Positions 41,150 through 49,838 of a stretch of 64,000 bases of DNA are shown here, piece after piece. The stretch comes from Oceanospirillum sediminis (GTDB taxonomy: Bacteria > Pseudomonadota > Gammaproteobacteria > Pseudomonadales > Halomonadaceae). Numbering within the stretch: position 1 is the stretch's first letter; the number at the start of each line of letters is the position of its first letter. Location: the NCBI RefSeq assembly GCF_014164585.1, contig NZ_JACJFM010000003.1:162397-226396 (forward strand), in the 5' to 3' direction. The notes beneath the pieces are model-generated. The model was not told the DNA's origin, searched no databases, and worked only from the letters and a program-made list of their open reading frames with translations. A program made the position numbers and the translations under genes.

Positions 41150-42082
41150 TCAGGCGCTCAGTGTCAGACATAAGGGCTGATGGTCTGAGGCATCGGTTTG
41201 AGTGTCTACTACCAGATTCTTAATACTCAGTGCCCGGTTCATCAGAAACTCGGTATTACACAGGAAGAAATCCCGGCAGTGCTCACCTTCTGGCCATTGC
41301 TTGTGGTCATGGCAGCCGCAGGTCGGCAGGTGAGGAGTTTCTTCATTCAGCATCGCCCAGCAGTCATGCCAGCCAAGATCATTGGTCAGCCAGTCGTAAT
41401 CTTCGCCTTCCACGGCCAGGTTCAGATCACCGCATAACAGCACCTCGGCTGTTTCCGGTGCCGGCAGGTAACAGCCATGAGTATCCCGGGCGGGTTCCGA
41501 TTCCCGTTTCAGTTCAGCCTGGTAGCGGATCTGGTTTAAGGCATCAATTTGCTGTCGGCGTTCACCCTGATGATGGAATGCCAGGTGAGTATTAATGATT
41601 CTGACAACACCATCAGAGCCATCTTCATTCTGGTAGCACACCAGGGTTTCTACGGCACAGCGGGGCATCTGCCAGATACCGTCAAGTGCCGGAGAGGGCA
41701 ATACATGCACCCGATAATCTGCCAGTTTTTCAGAGCGAACCAGAGTCAGATTGCCAAACTCTCGCCGGACTGGAAGAGCCGTTGCAGCGGTTTGGTCCGA
41801 TGTGCTGGTTTGATCCGATGTGGTGGTTTGATCCGATGGTGGTGGTGCTTCAGCCAATGGCCAGCTTAATGCGGCCCCCCAGACCGGGCTGTATTCCGGG
41901 AAGGCCTGACAAAATAATGCCAGTTGATCATTATGGCCATGTTCCGGAAAAAAACGTGCCACTTCCTGTAAACAGATCACATCAGCCTGTGGCCACTGCT
42001 TTAAGGTATCGACAATCCGCTGTACCGAAAAAACACCATCGCATCCCAGAGTCGCCTGAATATTCCAGCTGACAACCTGCAT
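41150..42082 (-). CDS. Endonuclease/exonuclease/phosphatase-fold hydrolase in the Ugp-like operon
   Basis: The 310-residue protein has the EEP fold: VVSWNIQATLG at the start, ICLQEVARFF (metal-binding Glu), INTHLAFHHQGERRQQIDAL (catalytic His), LLCGDLNLAVEGED (Asp-x-Asn) and C-terminal DASDHQPLCLTLS (Asp-His). All catalytic residues are present, so it is an active phosphodiesterase or phosphomonoesterase of the DNase I/sphingomyelinase type. No signal peptide is seen, so it should be cytoplasmic. It follows the permease genes by 92 bp. ATG 42082 follows GAGGAAG. Three in-frame copies of an 18-bp repeat expand a linker to repeated S-D-Q-T. Confidence 0.85.
   Translation of the reverse strand: MQVVSWNIQATLGCDGVFSVQRIVDTLKQWPQADVICLQEVARFFPEHGHNDQLALFCQAFPEYSPVWGAALSWPLAEAPPPSDQTTTSDQTSTSDQTAATALPVRREFGNLTLVRSEKLADYRVHVLPSPALDGIWQMPRCAVETLVCYQNEDGSDGVVRIINTHLAFHHQGERRQQIDALNQIRYQAELKRESEPARDTHGCYLPAPETAEVLLCGDLNLAVEGEDYDWLTNDLGWHDCWAMLNEETPHLPTCGCHDHKQWPEGEHCRDFFLCNTEFLMNRALSIKNLVVDTQTDASDHQPLCLTLSA
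41789..41842. repeat. Three tandem copies of an 18-bp unit inside the EEP gene
   Basis: Units at 41789-41806, 41807-41824 and 41825-41842 share GGTTTGATCCGATGTGGT with one to three changes each. They are in frame on the minus strand and encode a repeated (T/S)-T-S-D-Q-T linker, so copy number changes would keep the reading frame. Confidence 0.85.
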
Positions 42083-42174
42083 CACATCTTCCTCTATTCG
42101 ATAATCTCTTCATAGCCTGGACAGAATAATCCGCTAAATCTACATAATCTGCACGTTCATTCAGTCTGGCCAGG

Positions 42175-43044
42175 CTATTTGATACCTGCCCGCATAAAGG
42201 ATTGCACGAACTGTTTCTGGAACAGTAAAAACAGCACCAGCAACGGACCAACAGAGATCAGGGTGCCAGCACAAATAACCGGCCAGTCCACGCCGGATTC
42301 CGGGGCCCCAAAGATAGCCATGCCGACGGTGAGCGGGCGACTGTTTTCTGTGTTAGTGACCACCAGAGGCCATAAAAAGTTATTCCAGTGATAACTGACC
42401 GATACCAGAGCAAAGGCCAGATAAGTCGGTTTGGCTAAAGGCACGTAGACTTTGCGGATAATCTGCAGCTCTGAGCAGCCTTCAATTCGTGCCGCATCTT
42501 CCAGTTCCTGGGGCACGGTTTTAAAGGTCTGGCGTAACAGAAAAATACCAAAAGCACTGGCCAGATAGGGCAGGCCGACGCCGATATAAGTATCGATTGC
42601 ATTCAGACTGGCCAGGGTCTGGTAGTTTTCTACAATCAGGATCTCTGGCACTACCATCAGCTGCATCAGAATCAGGGCAAAGACAATGGCCCGTCCCCGG
42701 AACTCAATGCGGGCCAGGGCATAACCGGCCAGTGTACAAAGAGCCAGCTGACAGATCAGAATCAGGCCGGTAATCACCATAGTGTTAAACATATACGCCA
42801 TAAAAGGCGCCTGCTGCCAGGCAGAGTAAAAATGTTCCAGAGTCAGGGGGGCATTCAGGTCAAAACGCGTGGCGAATTCACCTGGATGAAAAGCCGCCCA
42901 GAATGCGTATAACAGCGGAAAGATCCAGATCAGTGCCAGCAACCAGGCCATGATGGCAGACAGCCATTCCGCCAGACGAATCAGACCGGCTTTGATACCT
43001 TCTCCGGGTATCGGATTCAGAGATGTATCCATTGATTTATTCAT
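42175..43044 (-). CDS. UgpE-like ABC permease
   Basis: The 289-residue polytopic protein is the second permease of a carbohydrate/glycerophosphate importer (MalG/UgpE type). It has six predicted membrane helices and the EAA loop QELEDAARIEGCSELQIIRKV that docks the ATPase. ATG 43044. It lies 46 bp after the UgpA-like gene. Substrate is inferred from the neighbours only. Confidence 0.88.
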   Translation of the reverse strand: MNKSMDTSLNPIPGEGIKAGLIRLAEWLSAIMAWLLALIWIFPLLYAFWAAFHPGEFATRFDLNAPLTLEHFYSAWQQAPFMAYMFNTMVITGLILICQLALCTLAGYALARIEFRGRAIVFALILMQLMVVPEILIVENYQTLASLNAIDTYIGVGLPYLASAFGIFLLRQTFKTVPQELEDAARIEGCSELQIIRKVYVPLAKPTYLAFALVSVSYHWNNFLWPLVVTNTENSRPLTVGMAIFGAPESGVDWPVICAGTLISVGPLLVLFLLFQKQFVQSFMRAGIK

Positions 43045-43090
43045 AATGATTCCCCGCCATTTTTACGACTGTTCTCTTTCAATTACTTGC

Positions 43091-43993
43091 TTATCGATAA
43101 TGAACCCGGCGTTCCAGTACACCGAACTGAAGCAGTGCCAGCACGACCAGAATCATTAACAGCACGACCGTAAGCGCAGCGGCATAAGCGGTATCAAAGA
43201 AGCTGAAGGCATTTTCGTAGATGTAATACAGCAGCAGATTACTGGCATTATTCGGGCCGCCTTTCGTCAGAATAAACAGATGATCCACCAGCTTGAAGGC
43301 GTTCAGAATGGCATTGACCAGGACAAATAAAGTGGTGGGCATTAACAGAGGCAGCGTAATTCTGCGCAGCATTCTGAAACGGCTGGCACCTTCGATTTCG
43401 GCTGCCTGGTACAGTTCCGGGCTGATGGCCTGCAGCGCAGCCAGATAAAAGATCATAAAGAAGCCTGCTTCTTTCCAGATCGTCATGACCATCAGACTGG
43501 GCAGGCTCAGATCAGGATCGCCCAGCCAGTTATAACCATCACTGCCAAACCATTCCAGAATCTGATTAAACAGGCCAATTTCCGGGCTGTAGAAAAACAG
43601 CCAGATATTAGCCACCGAGATCATTGGCAGAATAGTCGGGGTGAAATAAGCCAGTCGAAGAGCGGCCTTACCGGACAGTTTGCTATTCACCCATAACGCC
43701 ATCGCTAACGCCAGTGCCATTGAGGCAGGTACCGTAACAACGGCATACCAGAAGCTGTTATCCAGTACCTGACAGAACACTTCATCTTCCAGCAGAAACT
43801 GATAATTTTCGGTTGAAAAATCAACAGGAGTACCGGCACTGGTAGAAAAAAAACTGTTCCACACTGTGCTGACCGTGGGCAGATGGGTAAAGGCCAGTAA
43901 AAAGATCAGAGCAGGTAATAGCAGTAACCAGGCCTGAGCCTGGCGCACCAGATTGGGTCTGAACAGTCCGGGTTTAAGAGCGGCTGACGTCAT
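43091..43993 (-). CDS. UgpA-like ABC permease
   Basis: The 300-residue protein is the first permease (MalF/UgpA type) with six membrane helices and the EAA loop PELYQAAEIEGASRFRMLRR. It begins 104 bp after the binding-protein gene, beyond a stem-loop. It pairs with the UgpE-like permease to form the membrane channel of the importer. Confidence 0.88.
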   Translation of the reverse strand: MTSAALKPGLFRPNLVRQAQAWLLLLPALIFLLAFTHLPTVSTVWNSFFSTSAGTPVDFSTENYQFLLEDEVFCQVLDNSFWYAVVTVPASMALALAMALWVNSKLSGKAALRLAYFTPTILPMISVANIWLFFYSPEIGLFNQILEWFGSDGYNWLGDPDLSLPSLMVMTIWKEAGFFMIFYLAALQAISPELYQAAEIEGASRFRMLRRITLPLLMPTTLFVLVNAILNAFKLVDHLFILTKGGPNNASNLLLYYIYENAFSFFDTAYAAALTVVLLMILVVLALLQFGVLERRVHYR

Positions 43994-44048
43994 AGATAAT
44001 TCCTGACTTATAGCGATTCAGGGAAATAATAAACTTCGGGAAATTATT

Positions 44049-44080
44049 CAGGGCTGTGCCGATGGAGCAGGCCAGCCCTG
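44049..44080 (-). other. Intercistronic stem-loop between binding-protein and permease genes
   Basis: CAGGGCTG (44049-44056) pairs with CAGCCCTG (44073-44080) around a 16-nt loop just after the binding-protein stop. Such hairpins often protect the upstream mRNA so that the periplasmic protein exceeds the permeases; that role is inferred here. Confidence 0.5.
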
Positions 44081-44097
44081 ATATCAGACCCTGTTGA

Positions 44098-45375
44098 TCA
44101 GCGATAACGCTTCAGAATACGGTCTGCCTGCTTCTGAGCAGAGTTCAGAGCATCTTCAGCCGATTTCTGGCCAGACAGCGTGGCCTGAATCGCATCATCC
44201 AGCAGCTTACGCACACGACCAGCCTGATGAGTCGATAGTTCAGCGGTGGCGTGTTGCAGCTGATCCCGTGCTACTGCAGCGGGAGGGAACTGCTGGACAT
44301 AAGCGGACAGCTCTGAAGTGTTATAAGCATCCTGGCTGACGCCCATATAACCCGTAGCGATACTCCAGTTTGCGGCCTGTTCCGGAGAGGTCATAAACTT
44401 AACCAGTTTCAGAGCTGCTTTGCGCTCTTCAGGAGAGGATTTTTTGAACAGGTAGAAATTACCGCCACCGGTTGGAGAACCCAGCTCTTTCTGTGCTGGC
44501 AGCTTAGCGACTCCAAAATCAAATGCGGCATTTTTCTTCACTGCCGTCAGGTTACCGGTGGAGTGCCACATAATAGCGGTTTTCTGATCCAGGAAGTTCT
44601 GGCGCAGCGTGCCCCACTCAATGGTGCCTTTGGGCATAATCTGGTGATCGTTGCCCAGAGACTGCCAGTATTTCAGTGCATCAACGACCGCCGGATCATT
44701 AAAGTAGGTCTGGTTACCGGCCTGATTCATCAGCACCTGGCCATTCTGTTTGGTCAGCGCACCAAACATCCAGTAGGGATAACCGGTGGATGGGATCATC
44801 GCACCCCATTGTTCAACCTTACCGCTACCACTTTTTTTCGTCAGCTTTTTACCCATGCTGACCAGCTCATCCCAGCTTTCAGGCGGTTGTTCCGGGTCCA
44901 GACCCGCGGTGCGGAACATATCCTTGTTGTAGTACATGACGATGGTTGAACGCTGGAAAGGCACCCCCCAGGTTTTCCCTGCTACCTTGCCGTTTTCCAT
45001 CAGAGCCGGATAGAAGCTGTTCAGCCACTGGCGATCCTGATCAGAAGAGACCACTTCATCGAAAGGCACAATAGCGTCCAGATCCATCAGCTCGTGCACA
45101 TCAATAGAGAACATCACCGATAGCTGAGCAGGTTTACCGCTTTTCAGTGCTGCCAGCGCTTTAACACGGGCATCGTTGTAGTTACCGGCATAGATCGCAG
45201 TAACGTCAATATCCGGGTTCTGTTTTTCGAACGCCTCGATCATACCGTCAACGACTTTCGTTAACGGACCGCCTACCGCCACCGGGTAGTACATAGTCAG
45301 ATCTGTTTTTGCCTGAGCGAATGCCGATAATCCTGCAGCCAGTACACCAGCCAGCAGACTCTTTTTACGCAACAT
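44098..45375 (-). CDS. UgpB-like periplasmic substrate-binding protein
   Basis: The 425-residue protein has a signal peptide (LLAGVLAAGLSAFAQA, cleavage near residue 22) and the family 1 solute-binding fold. KTWGVPFQRSTIVMYYNKDM and AGLDPEQPPESWDELV closely resemble E. coli UgpB, which binds glycerol-3-phosphate and glycerophosphodiesters; the rest is more divergent. It overlaps the ATPase gene upstream by 11 bp. Glycerophosphate or a related phospho-compound is the best substrate guess, helped by a GlpR-like regulator and the phosphohydrolases in the operon. Confidence 0.82.
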   Translation of the reverse strand: MLRKKSLLAGVLAAGLSAFAQAKTDLTMYYPVAVGGPLTKVVDGMIEAFEKQNPDIDVTAIYAGNYNDARVKALAALKSGKPAQLSVMFSIDVHELMDLDAIVPFDEVVSSDQDRQWLNSFYPALMENGKVAGKTWGVPFQRSTIVMYYNKDMFRTAGLDPEQPPESWDELVSMGKKLTKKSGSGKVEQWGAMIPSTGYPYWMFGALTKQNGQVLMNQAGNQTYFNDPAVVDALKYWQSLGNDHQIMPKGTIEWGTLRQNFLDQKTAIMWHSTGNLTAVKKNAAFDFGVAKLPAQKELGSPTGGGNFYLFKKSSPEERKAALKLVKFMTSPEQAANWSIATGYMGVSQDAYNTSELSAYVQQFPPAAVARDQLQHATAELSTHQAGRVRKLLDDAIQATLSGQKSAEDALNSAQKQADRILKRYR

Positions 45376-46549
45376 GGGAAGTATCCTTTTTAGTCTCTTT
45401 TGAGAGTGAGTGACGTGGAACGGAGGACGTGGCCAGACGCTGGCCTGTCTTCGAAGAAAAACGATGTTCGTGTTCAGCTTTCCAGCCCACCGTTAACCGG
45501 TGTCCCGGACTGAGCACATGATGTCCGGCCAGGCTGAGCTTCAGCACCTGACCATTAAAATCCAGGCAGATCTGAGTATCTGCCCCGTGGTAATCGCAGT
45601 TAATGACCGGCAGCGTATGCTGAATCAGATCTGAAGTCAGAGAGGTTTCTGCAACCTGATCAACAGGCAGGCTGGTTGCTATAGCCTGATCAGCAGAAGA
45701 TAAACAATCTTCCGGCGGCACCCCGTTATCTGTAGTACCCAGCACCCGGATCTGCTCCGGGCGGATACCCAGAACATCCTGTTGCAGAGTCAGCAGGTTC
45801 ATCGGAGGGTGGCCGATAAAGCTGGCAGCAAAGGTCGTTTCCGGTTGCGTGTACAGCTGGTGAGGTGCTCCCATCTGCTCAATCCGGCCCTGATTTAACA
45901 GAACAATCCGATCGGCCATGCTCATCGCTTCGATCTGATCATGGGTGACGTAAATAACCGTCAGGCCGAGCTTTTTCTGCAGAGCACGAATTTCACAGCG
46001 CATCTCATTACGCAGACGGGCATCCAGATTGGATAATGGCTCATCCATCAGGCAGAGCGGTGCCTGGGAGACAATGGCCCGGGCCAGAGCCACACGCTGA
46101 CACTGACCACCGGATAGCTGGCCTGGCTTTTTATGCACCTGCTCCTGCAGATCCACCAGTTCCAGTACTTCCATCAGGCGTTTATGCTGCTCTTGTCTGG
46201 CCACTTTCCGGGCCTGCAGACCAAACAGAATATTGTCTTTCACACTCAGATGAGGGAACAGAGCATAGGACTGAAACACCATAGATAACCGGCGTTTGCC
46301 CGGTGGCAGGTGGGTAATATCTCGTCCATTCAGCAGAATCTGCCCTGCGGTAGGCGTTTCCAGACCCGCCAGCATTTTAAGGGTGGTGGATTTACCACAA
46401 CCTGACGGACCTAACAGGGCGATAAATTCACCCTCTGCCACATCAAAACTGATGTCATCCACTGCTTTAACAAAAGGACTATCAGAGTGAGCAGAAGTCC
46501 GGGTATCGCGCCAGGCTTTGGTTAACTGACGTACAGATAAGAAACTCAT
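45365..46549 (-). CDS. UgpC-like ATP-binding protein of the importer
   Basis: The 394-residue ATPase (ATG 46549, overlapping the regulator's TGA as ATGA) has Walker A GPSGCGKSTTLKML, signature [16 protein letters not shown], Walker B LMDEPLSNLDARLR and an H-loop YVTHDQIEAM. A MalK/UgpC-type C-terminal regulatory (TOBE-like) domain follows from about residue 240, with a Ser/Gln-rich insert. It is the second gene of the operon. Confidence 0.9.
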   Translation of the reverse strand: MSFLSVRQLTKAWRDTRTSAHSDSPFVKAVDDISFDVAEGEFIALLGPSGCGKSTTLKMLAGLETPTAGQILLNGRDITHLPPGKRRLSMVFQSYALFPHLSVKDNILFGLQARKVARQEQHKRLMEVLELVDLQEQVHKKPGQLSGGQCQRVALARAIVSQAPLCLMDEPLSNLDARLRNEMRCEIRALQKKLGLTVIYVTHDQIEAMSMADRIVLLNQGRIEQMGAPHQLYTQPETTFAASFIGHPPMNLLTLQQDVLGIRPEQIRVLGTTDNGVPPEDCLSSADQAIATSLPVDQVAETSLTSDLIQHTLPVINCDYHGADTQICLDFNGQVLKLSLAGHHVLSPGHRLTVGWKAEHEHRFSSKTGQRLATSSVPRHSLSKETKKDTSHVA

Positions 46550-47319
46550 ACCAGACACCCTCCGCATTCAATGATATCCACACCAGCGGCTTCACAGGCG
46601 GGCGCCAGAGCTTCAGGTAATTCATCAATATAGAAGCGATCAATATCTGTCATCTGACCGGTACGGATCGGAGCGCTGCGCAGGTATTTACTTTTATCGG
46701 CTACCAGAATGCGTTGTTCGCAATTCCCCATAATAGCGGCAGAGATATGGGATTCTTCCGGGGAGAAATCCAGCAGAGCGCCGTTTTCTGCCAGGCCGCC
46801 AACACCGAAAATGCCGTAGTTGACCTGGAATTTACGCAGGAACTGAGTGGTATCTTCGCCCATCAGATCCTGATCGGAAGGACGAATACGGCCTCCGGCC
46901 AGATAGGTGTCAATGTTATCGTTCTGGCACAGCACCAGGGCCGCATTCAGGTTATTGGTTACCACGGTCAGACTGTTGTGATGTACCAGCTCCCGTGCAA
47001 TTTGCTGAGGCGTCGTGCCGATCCCGAGAAAGACACTGGCCCCCTCCGGAATAGCTTCGGCCACCTTTCGGGCAATACATTTCTTCGCTTCCAGATTAAT
47101 CACCTGGCGATTACTGAACGACAGATTGTGGGACTGCACAGGCAGTGTAATTCCGCCATGTACCCGTTTAACCAGTCCCTGATCACTGAGTTCATTCAGA
47201 TCTTTACGGATGGTTTGTACCGATACATCAAACCGGTGAGTCAGATCACCGCTGGACAATGTCCCGGCGCCCTGACGTAATAATTTCAGAATGGCGTGTT
47301 GTCGTTCAGATAATTGCAT
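46546..47319 (-). CDS. DeoR/GlpR-family transcriptional regulator
   Basis: The 257-residue protein has an N-terminal DeoR winged helix (MQLSERQHAILKLLRQ, then VSVQTIRKDLNELSDQGLVK and RVHGG) and a DeoRC sensor domain with IPEGASVFLGIGTTPQQIAR, VVTNNLNAAL and LAGGRIRPSDQDLMGE, close to E. coli GlpR, which senses glycerol-3-phosphate. ATG 47319 matches the family start. It is the first gene of the importer operon and sits on an inverted-repeat operator covering its own start, so autorepression relieved by a sugar/polyol phosphate is inferred. Confidence 0.88.
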   Translation of the reverse strand: MQLSERQHAILKLLRQGAGTLSSGDLTHRFDVSVQTIRKDLNELSDQGLVKRVHGGITLPVQSHNLSFSNRQVINLEAKKCIARKVAEAIPEGASVFLGIGTTPQQIARELVHHNSLTVVTNNLNAALVLCQNDNIDTYLAGGRIRPSDQDLMGEDTTQFLRKFQVNYGIFGVGGLAENGALLDFSPEESHISAAIMGNCEQRILVADKSKYLRSAPIRTGQMTDIDRFYIDELPEALAPACEAAGVDIIECGGCLV

Positions 47320-47354
47320 TTCGTTCGATCCCGCTATCAGGTTTCGAACGAAAT
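47318..47354. promoter_or_regulatory. Operator-like inverted repeat over the DeoR regulator start
   Basis: ATTTCGTTCGA (47318-47328) and TCGAACGAAAT (47344-47354) are perfect 11-bp inverted repeats with a 15-bp spacer. TTTCG/GAAA-type half-sites are typical of DeoR-family operators. The site spans the regulator's start codon and leader. Confidence 0.65.
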
Positions 47355-47568
47355 TATTCAATGTTCGTGTGAAGGTTTTGTGTGCTTAATGTGAAAAACA
47401 GAAGTCAGTTTTATGAATGTGATCGATTGATAAAATAATCTGCACCCTTGTTGTCTTTACCCGGGCCTCCTTGCTCTGATTACAGGTTTTTCCCGTACTT
47501 ATTATTCAGTATAGGCATCGCTATCATCATTCAGCTGTTAATCCCGCTTGTATCAGGAGGTCTGTCAC

Positions 47569-48369
47569 ATGCTATTTTCTGACATAAATCTGCTTCGACA
47601 TTTTTTATTTCATCGCACATCAGTCATTTTTATTACTCTGCTGGCACTGATGATACTCCCTGTTCACTCTGTTCTGGCTGAGTCAGAGACACTGCTGCTG
47701 GCTAAGGCAAATCAAATACAGGCTTCGAACGAAAGTCGTTTGTTATCGCTGATAGGGGCAGATAAGGCACTGGTTTTTGCTGGTGCTCAGTATACGCAGG
47801 AGCAAACCTGTCCGAAGATATTAAGGCATGAGTTCAGAAAACTGGATAAATCGGACTATCAAAGCCTTTGCGAGTACTCTGGCAAGCTTATTCTGGTAGT
47901 GAATACTGCCAGTAAATGCGCCTATACCCCGCAATATAAGGGGCTGGAAAAACTCTGGCAGGCGTATAAAGATCAGGGGCTGGTGGTGTTAGGTTTCCCG
48001 GCCAATAATTTTGCAGGTCAGGAACCGGGTGATGATCAGCAGATCAGAAACTTCTGTGAAGTGGCATATGGCGTCAGTTTCCCTATGTTCAGTAAAACAG
48101 AAGTGACCGGACACAGGGCCACAGATTTTTATCGTCAGCTGGCACAGGCAGCCGGTGAGCCGCCGGGCTGGAATTTTCATAAGTACCTGATTGCTCCCGA
48201 TGGCAAAGTGCTGGCCAGTTTCCGAAGCCATATCGAGCCAGAACATCCTGAACTGCTTAATATGATCAGTCGGTATTTGCCTGGTACTCAGGGCCATCAG
48301 CTGTCCCGTAATACCTATATTGATGGTGCTGACTCTTATGGCTATGGCTCTTATGGTGCTGGCTTTTAA
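47569..48369 (+). CDS. Exported Cys-type glutathione peroxidase
   Basis: The 266-residue protein (ATG 47569, AGGAGG 8 nt upstream) has a signal peptide (IFITLLALMILPVHSVLA) and a C-terminal thioredoxin-fold GPx domain. The peroxidatic Cys is in VNTASKCAYTPQYKGLE, tetrad Gln in FAGQEPG and Trp-Asn in PGWNFHKYLI; a possible resolving Cys is in IRNFCEVAYG. The usual FPCNQF reads FPANNF. About 60 residues between signal peptide and GPx domain and a Tyr/Gly-rich tail (SYGYGSYGAGF) are unusual. A periplasmic thiol peroxidase is inferred. It is divergent from the DeoR regulator and 43 bp before the ABC1 kinase. Confidence 0.85.
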   Translation: MLFSDINLLRHFLFHRTSVIFITLLALMILPVHSVLAESETLLLAKANQIQASNESRLLSLIGADKALVFAGAQYTQEQTCPKILRHEFRKLDKSDYQSLCEYSGKLILVVNTASKCAYTPQYKGLEKLWQAYKDQGLVVLGFPANNFAGQEPGDDQQIRNFCEVAYGVSFPMFSKTEVTGHRATDFYRQLAQAAGEPPGWNFHKYLIAPDGKVLASFRSHIEPEHPELLNMISRYLPGTQGHQLSRNTYIDGADSYGYGSYGAGF

Positions 48370-48412
48370 CCGTAATAGTCAGATAACCCGACCAACCAGA
48401 AAAGGATGAGCT

Positions 48413-49795
48413 ATGTCCCGTGAAACCGGAAAAAGTGCCCCGGTACCCAGCAGCCGTTTGTCTCGCATGATGCATTTAGGCGGTCTGGCCAGTCGTATTG
48501 CCGGTAATGTCGCGGTGGAGACCGGGCGTCACCTGCTCAAAGGTCAGAAACCGGAACTGAATGATCTGCTATTGAACACCACTAACCTGTCCCATGTGGC
48601 AGACAAACTGGCCAGTATGCGTGGTGCGGCGATGAAAATGGGACAGCTGATTTCAATGGATGCCGGTACGGTGTTGCCTCGGGAGCTGGCGGAGATTCTG
48701 GATCGTTTGCGCTCTGATGCTGTGACGATGCCGCCCAGTCAGCTGATTGCGTCCCTGAACCGGAACTGGGGCGAAGGCTGGGATCAGCGGTTTAAACGTT
48801 TCTCTTTTCAGCCGATGGCCGCGGCATCTATTGGTCAGGTACATAAAGCGGTTGATAAGAAAGGTCATGAGCTGGCGATTAAAGTGCAGTATCCCGGTGT
48901 GCGTCAGAGCATTGATAGCGATCTGGATAATGTATATGGCTTACTGAAGTTCAGTGGCATTCTGCCCAAAGAACTGGATCTGGAGCCTGTGTTACAGGAA
49001 GCCCGTTATCAGTTACATCAGGAAGCCAATTATCAACAGGAAGGTCAGAACCTGCAGGACTACCAGCAATATCTGAACAGCCTGAGTCAGTTTGAACACT
49101 GTGTGGTGCCGGGCTTTTATCCTGAGTTATCAACCGAAGAGATTCTGTGTATGGACTTTATTCACGGTCAGCCACTGGAATTGGCCGTGATGAATGACAG
49201 AGCGCTGGCAAATCGGGTGATGACTCAGCTGTTTGAGCTTTTCTTTGCTGAGTTACTGACCTTTCATTGTGTCCAGACTGACCCTAACCTGGCCAATTAT
49301 CAACTGGAAGAAGGCACACAAAAGCTGGTATTGCTGGACCTGGGGGCGCTGTGTCGTTATCCCCCAGAGTTTGTGGCGACTTACAAAGCTGCCATTGTTG
49401 CTGCTCAGAATGAAGATAAAGATAAACTGTTATCGGCTCTGGAGCAGCTTGGTTTTTTTGAACAGGCGCAGACGGAGCAGAATCTGGAGATTATCCTGTC
49501 GATTCTGATGATGGCTGCTGAGCCGTTACGACACGATGGCCCTTATGATTTCGCCCGCTCGGATCTGGCTCAGCGTATCCGGGACAAGGGAATGGGCATT
49601 AGCCGTGACCCCAGTGCCTGGCACACACCGCCACCGGAAGTGATTTTTCTGCATCGAAAAATGGGTGGGTTGTATCTGATGGCGACAAAATTGCGCGCAT
49701 GTGTGGATATTCGTGCTGTATTTGAACCTTATTGTGCCGACGTTGAGCTGAATAGTGAAAAAAACTTGTTGCCATCCATTTTCTACCCTCTCTGA
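48413..49795 (+). CDS. ABC1/AarF/UbiB-family atypical kinase, C-terminus replaced by island insertion
   Basis: The 460-residue protein has the family marks: KMGQ in RGAAMKMGQLISMD, Ala-rich loop MAAASIGQVH, the Lys in LAIKVQYPG, VQTDPNLANYQL and the metal-site LLDLGALCRYP. The ExD-region motif reads HQEANYQQE, with Asn where the Asp is usual. These proteins act in ubiquinone or membrane-lipid metabolism as ATPase/kinase-like factors. From codon 425 on (49686) the 3' end matches a second, displaced copy at 55149, so its last 36 codons belong to or were replaced with the inserted island; the C-terminal tail (NSEKNLLPSIFYPL) differs from the displaced one (NSETAVP). Confidence 0.88.
   Translation: MSRETGKSAPVPSSRLSRMMHLGGLASRIAGNVAVETGRHLLKGQKPELNDLLLNTTNLSHVADKLASMRGAAMKMGQLISMDAGTVLPRELAEILDRLRSDAVTMPPSQLIASLNRNWGEGWDQRFKRFSFQPMAAASIGQVHKAVDKKGHELAIKVQYPGVRQSIDSDLDNVYGLLKFSGILPKELDLEPVLQEARYQLHQEANYQQEGQNLQDYQQYLNSLSQFEHCVVPGFYPELSTEEILCMDFIHGQPLELAVMNDRALANRVMTQLFELFFAELLTFHCVQTDPNLANYQLEEGTQKLVLLDLGALCRYPPEFVATYKAAIVAAQNEDKDKLLSALEQLGFFEQAQTEQNLEIILSILMMAAEPLRHDGPYDFARSDLAQRIRDKGMGISRDPSAWHTPPPEVIFLHRKMGGLYLMATKLRACVDIRAVFEPYCADVELNSEKNLLPSIFYPL
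49686..49733 (+). repeat. Left copy of the duplicated kinase 3' segment (attL-like)
   Basis: It matches 55149-55196 at 43 of 48 positions, starting with a 13-bp identical core. Most differences are at third codon positions, so the two copies are diverged alleles rather than a fresh duplication. Confidence 0.8.
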
Positions 49796-49819
49796 AAAAG
49801 CGTTCATTTTGCTATAACA

Positions 49820-49838
49820 CACACTTAACGTCGAGGAG
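49820..49838 (+). repeat. Repeat copy A, left side of the modification operon
   Basis: CACACTTAACGTCGAGGAG lies 25 bp after the kinase stop. Its inverse occurs at 53464-53482 (15 of 19 matching when reversed and complemented) and a same-orientation relative at 53536-53554. Confidence 0.65.
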
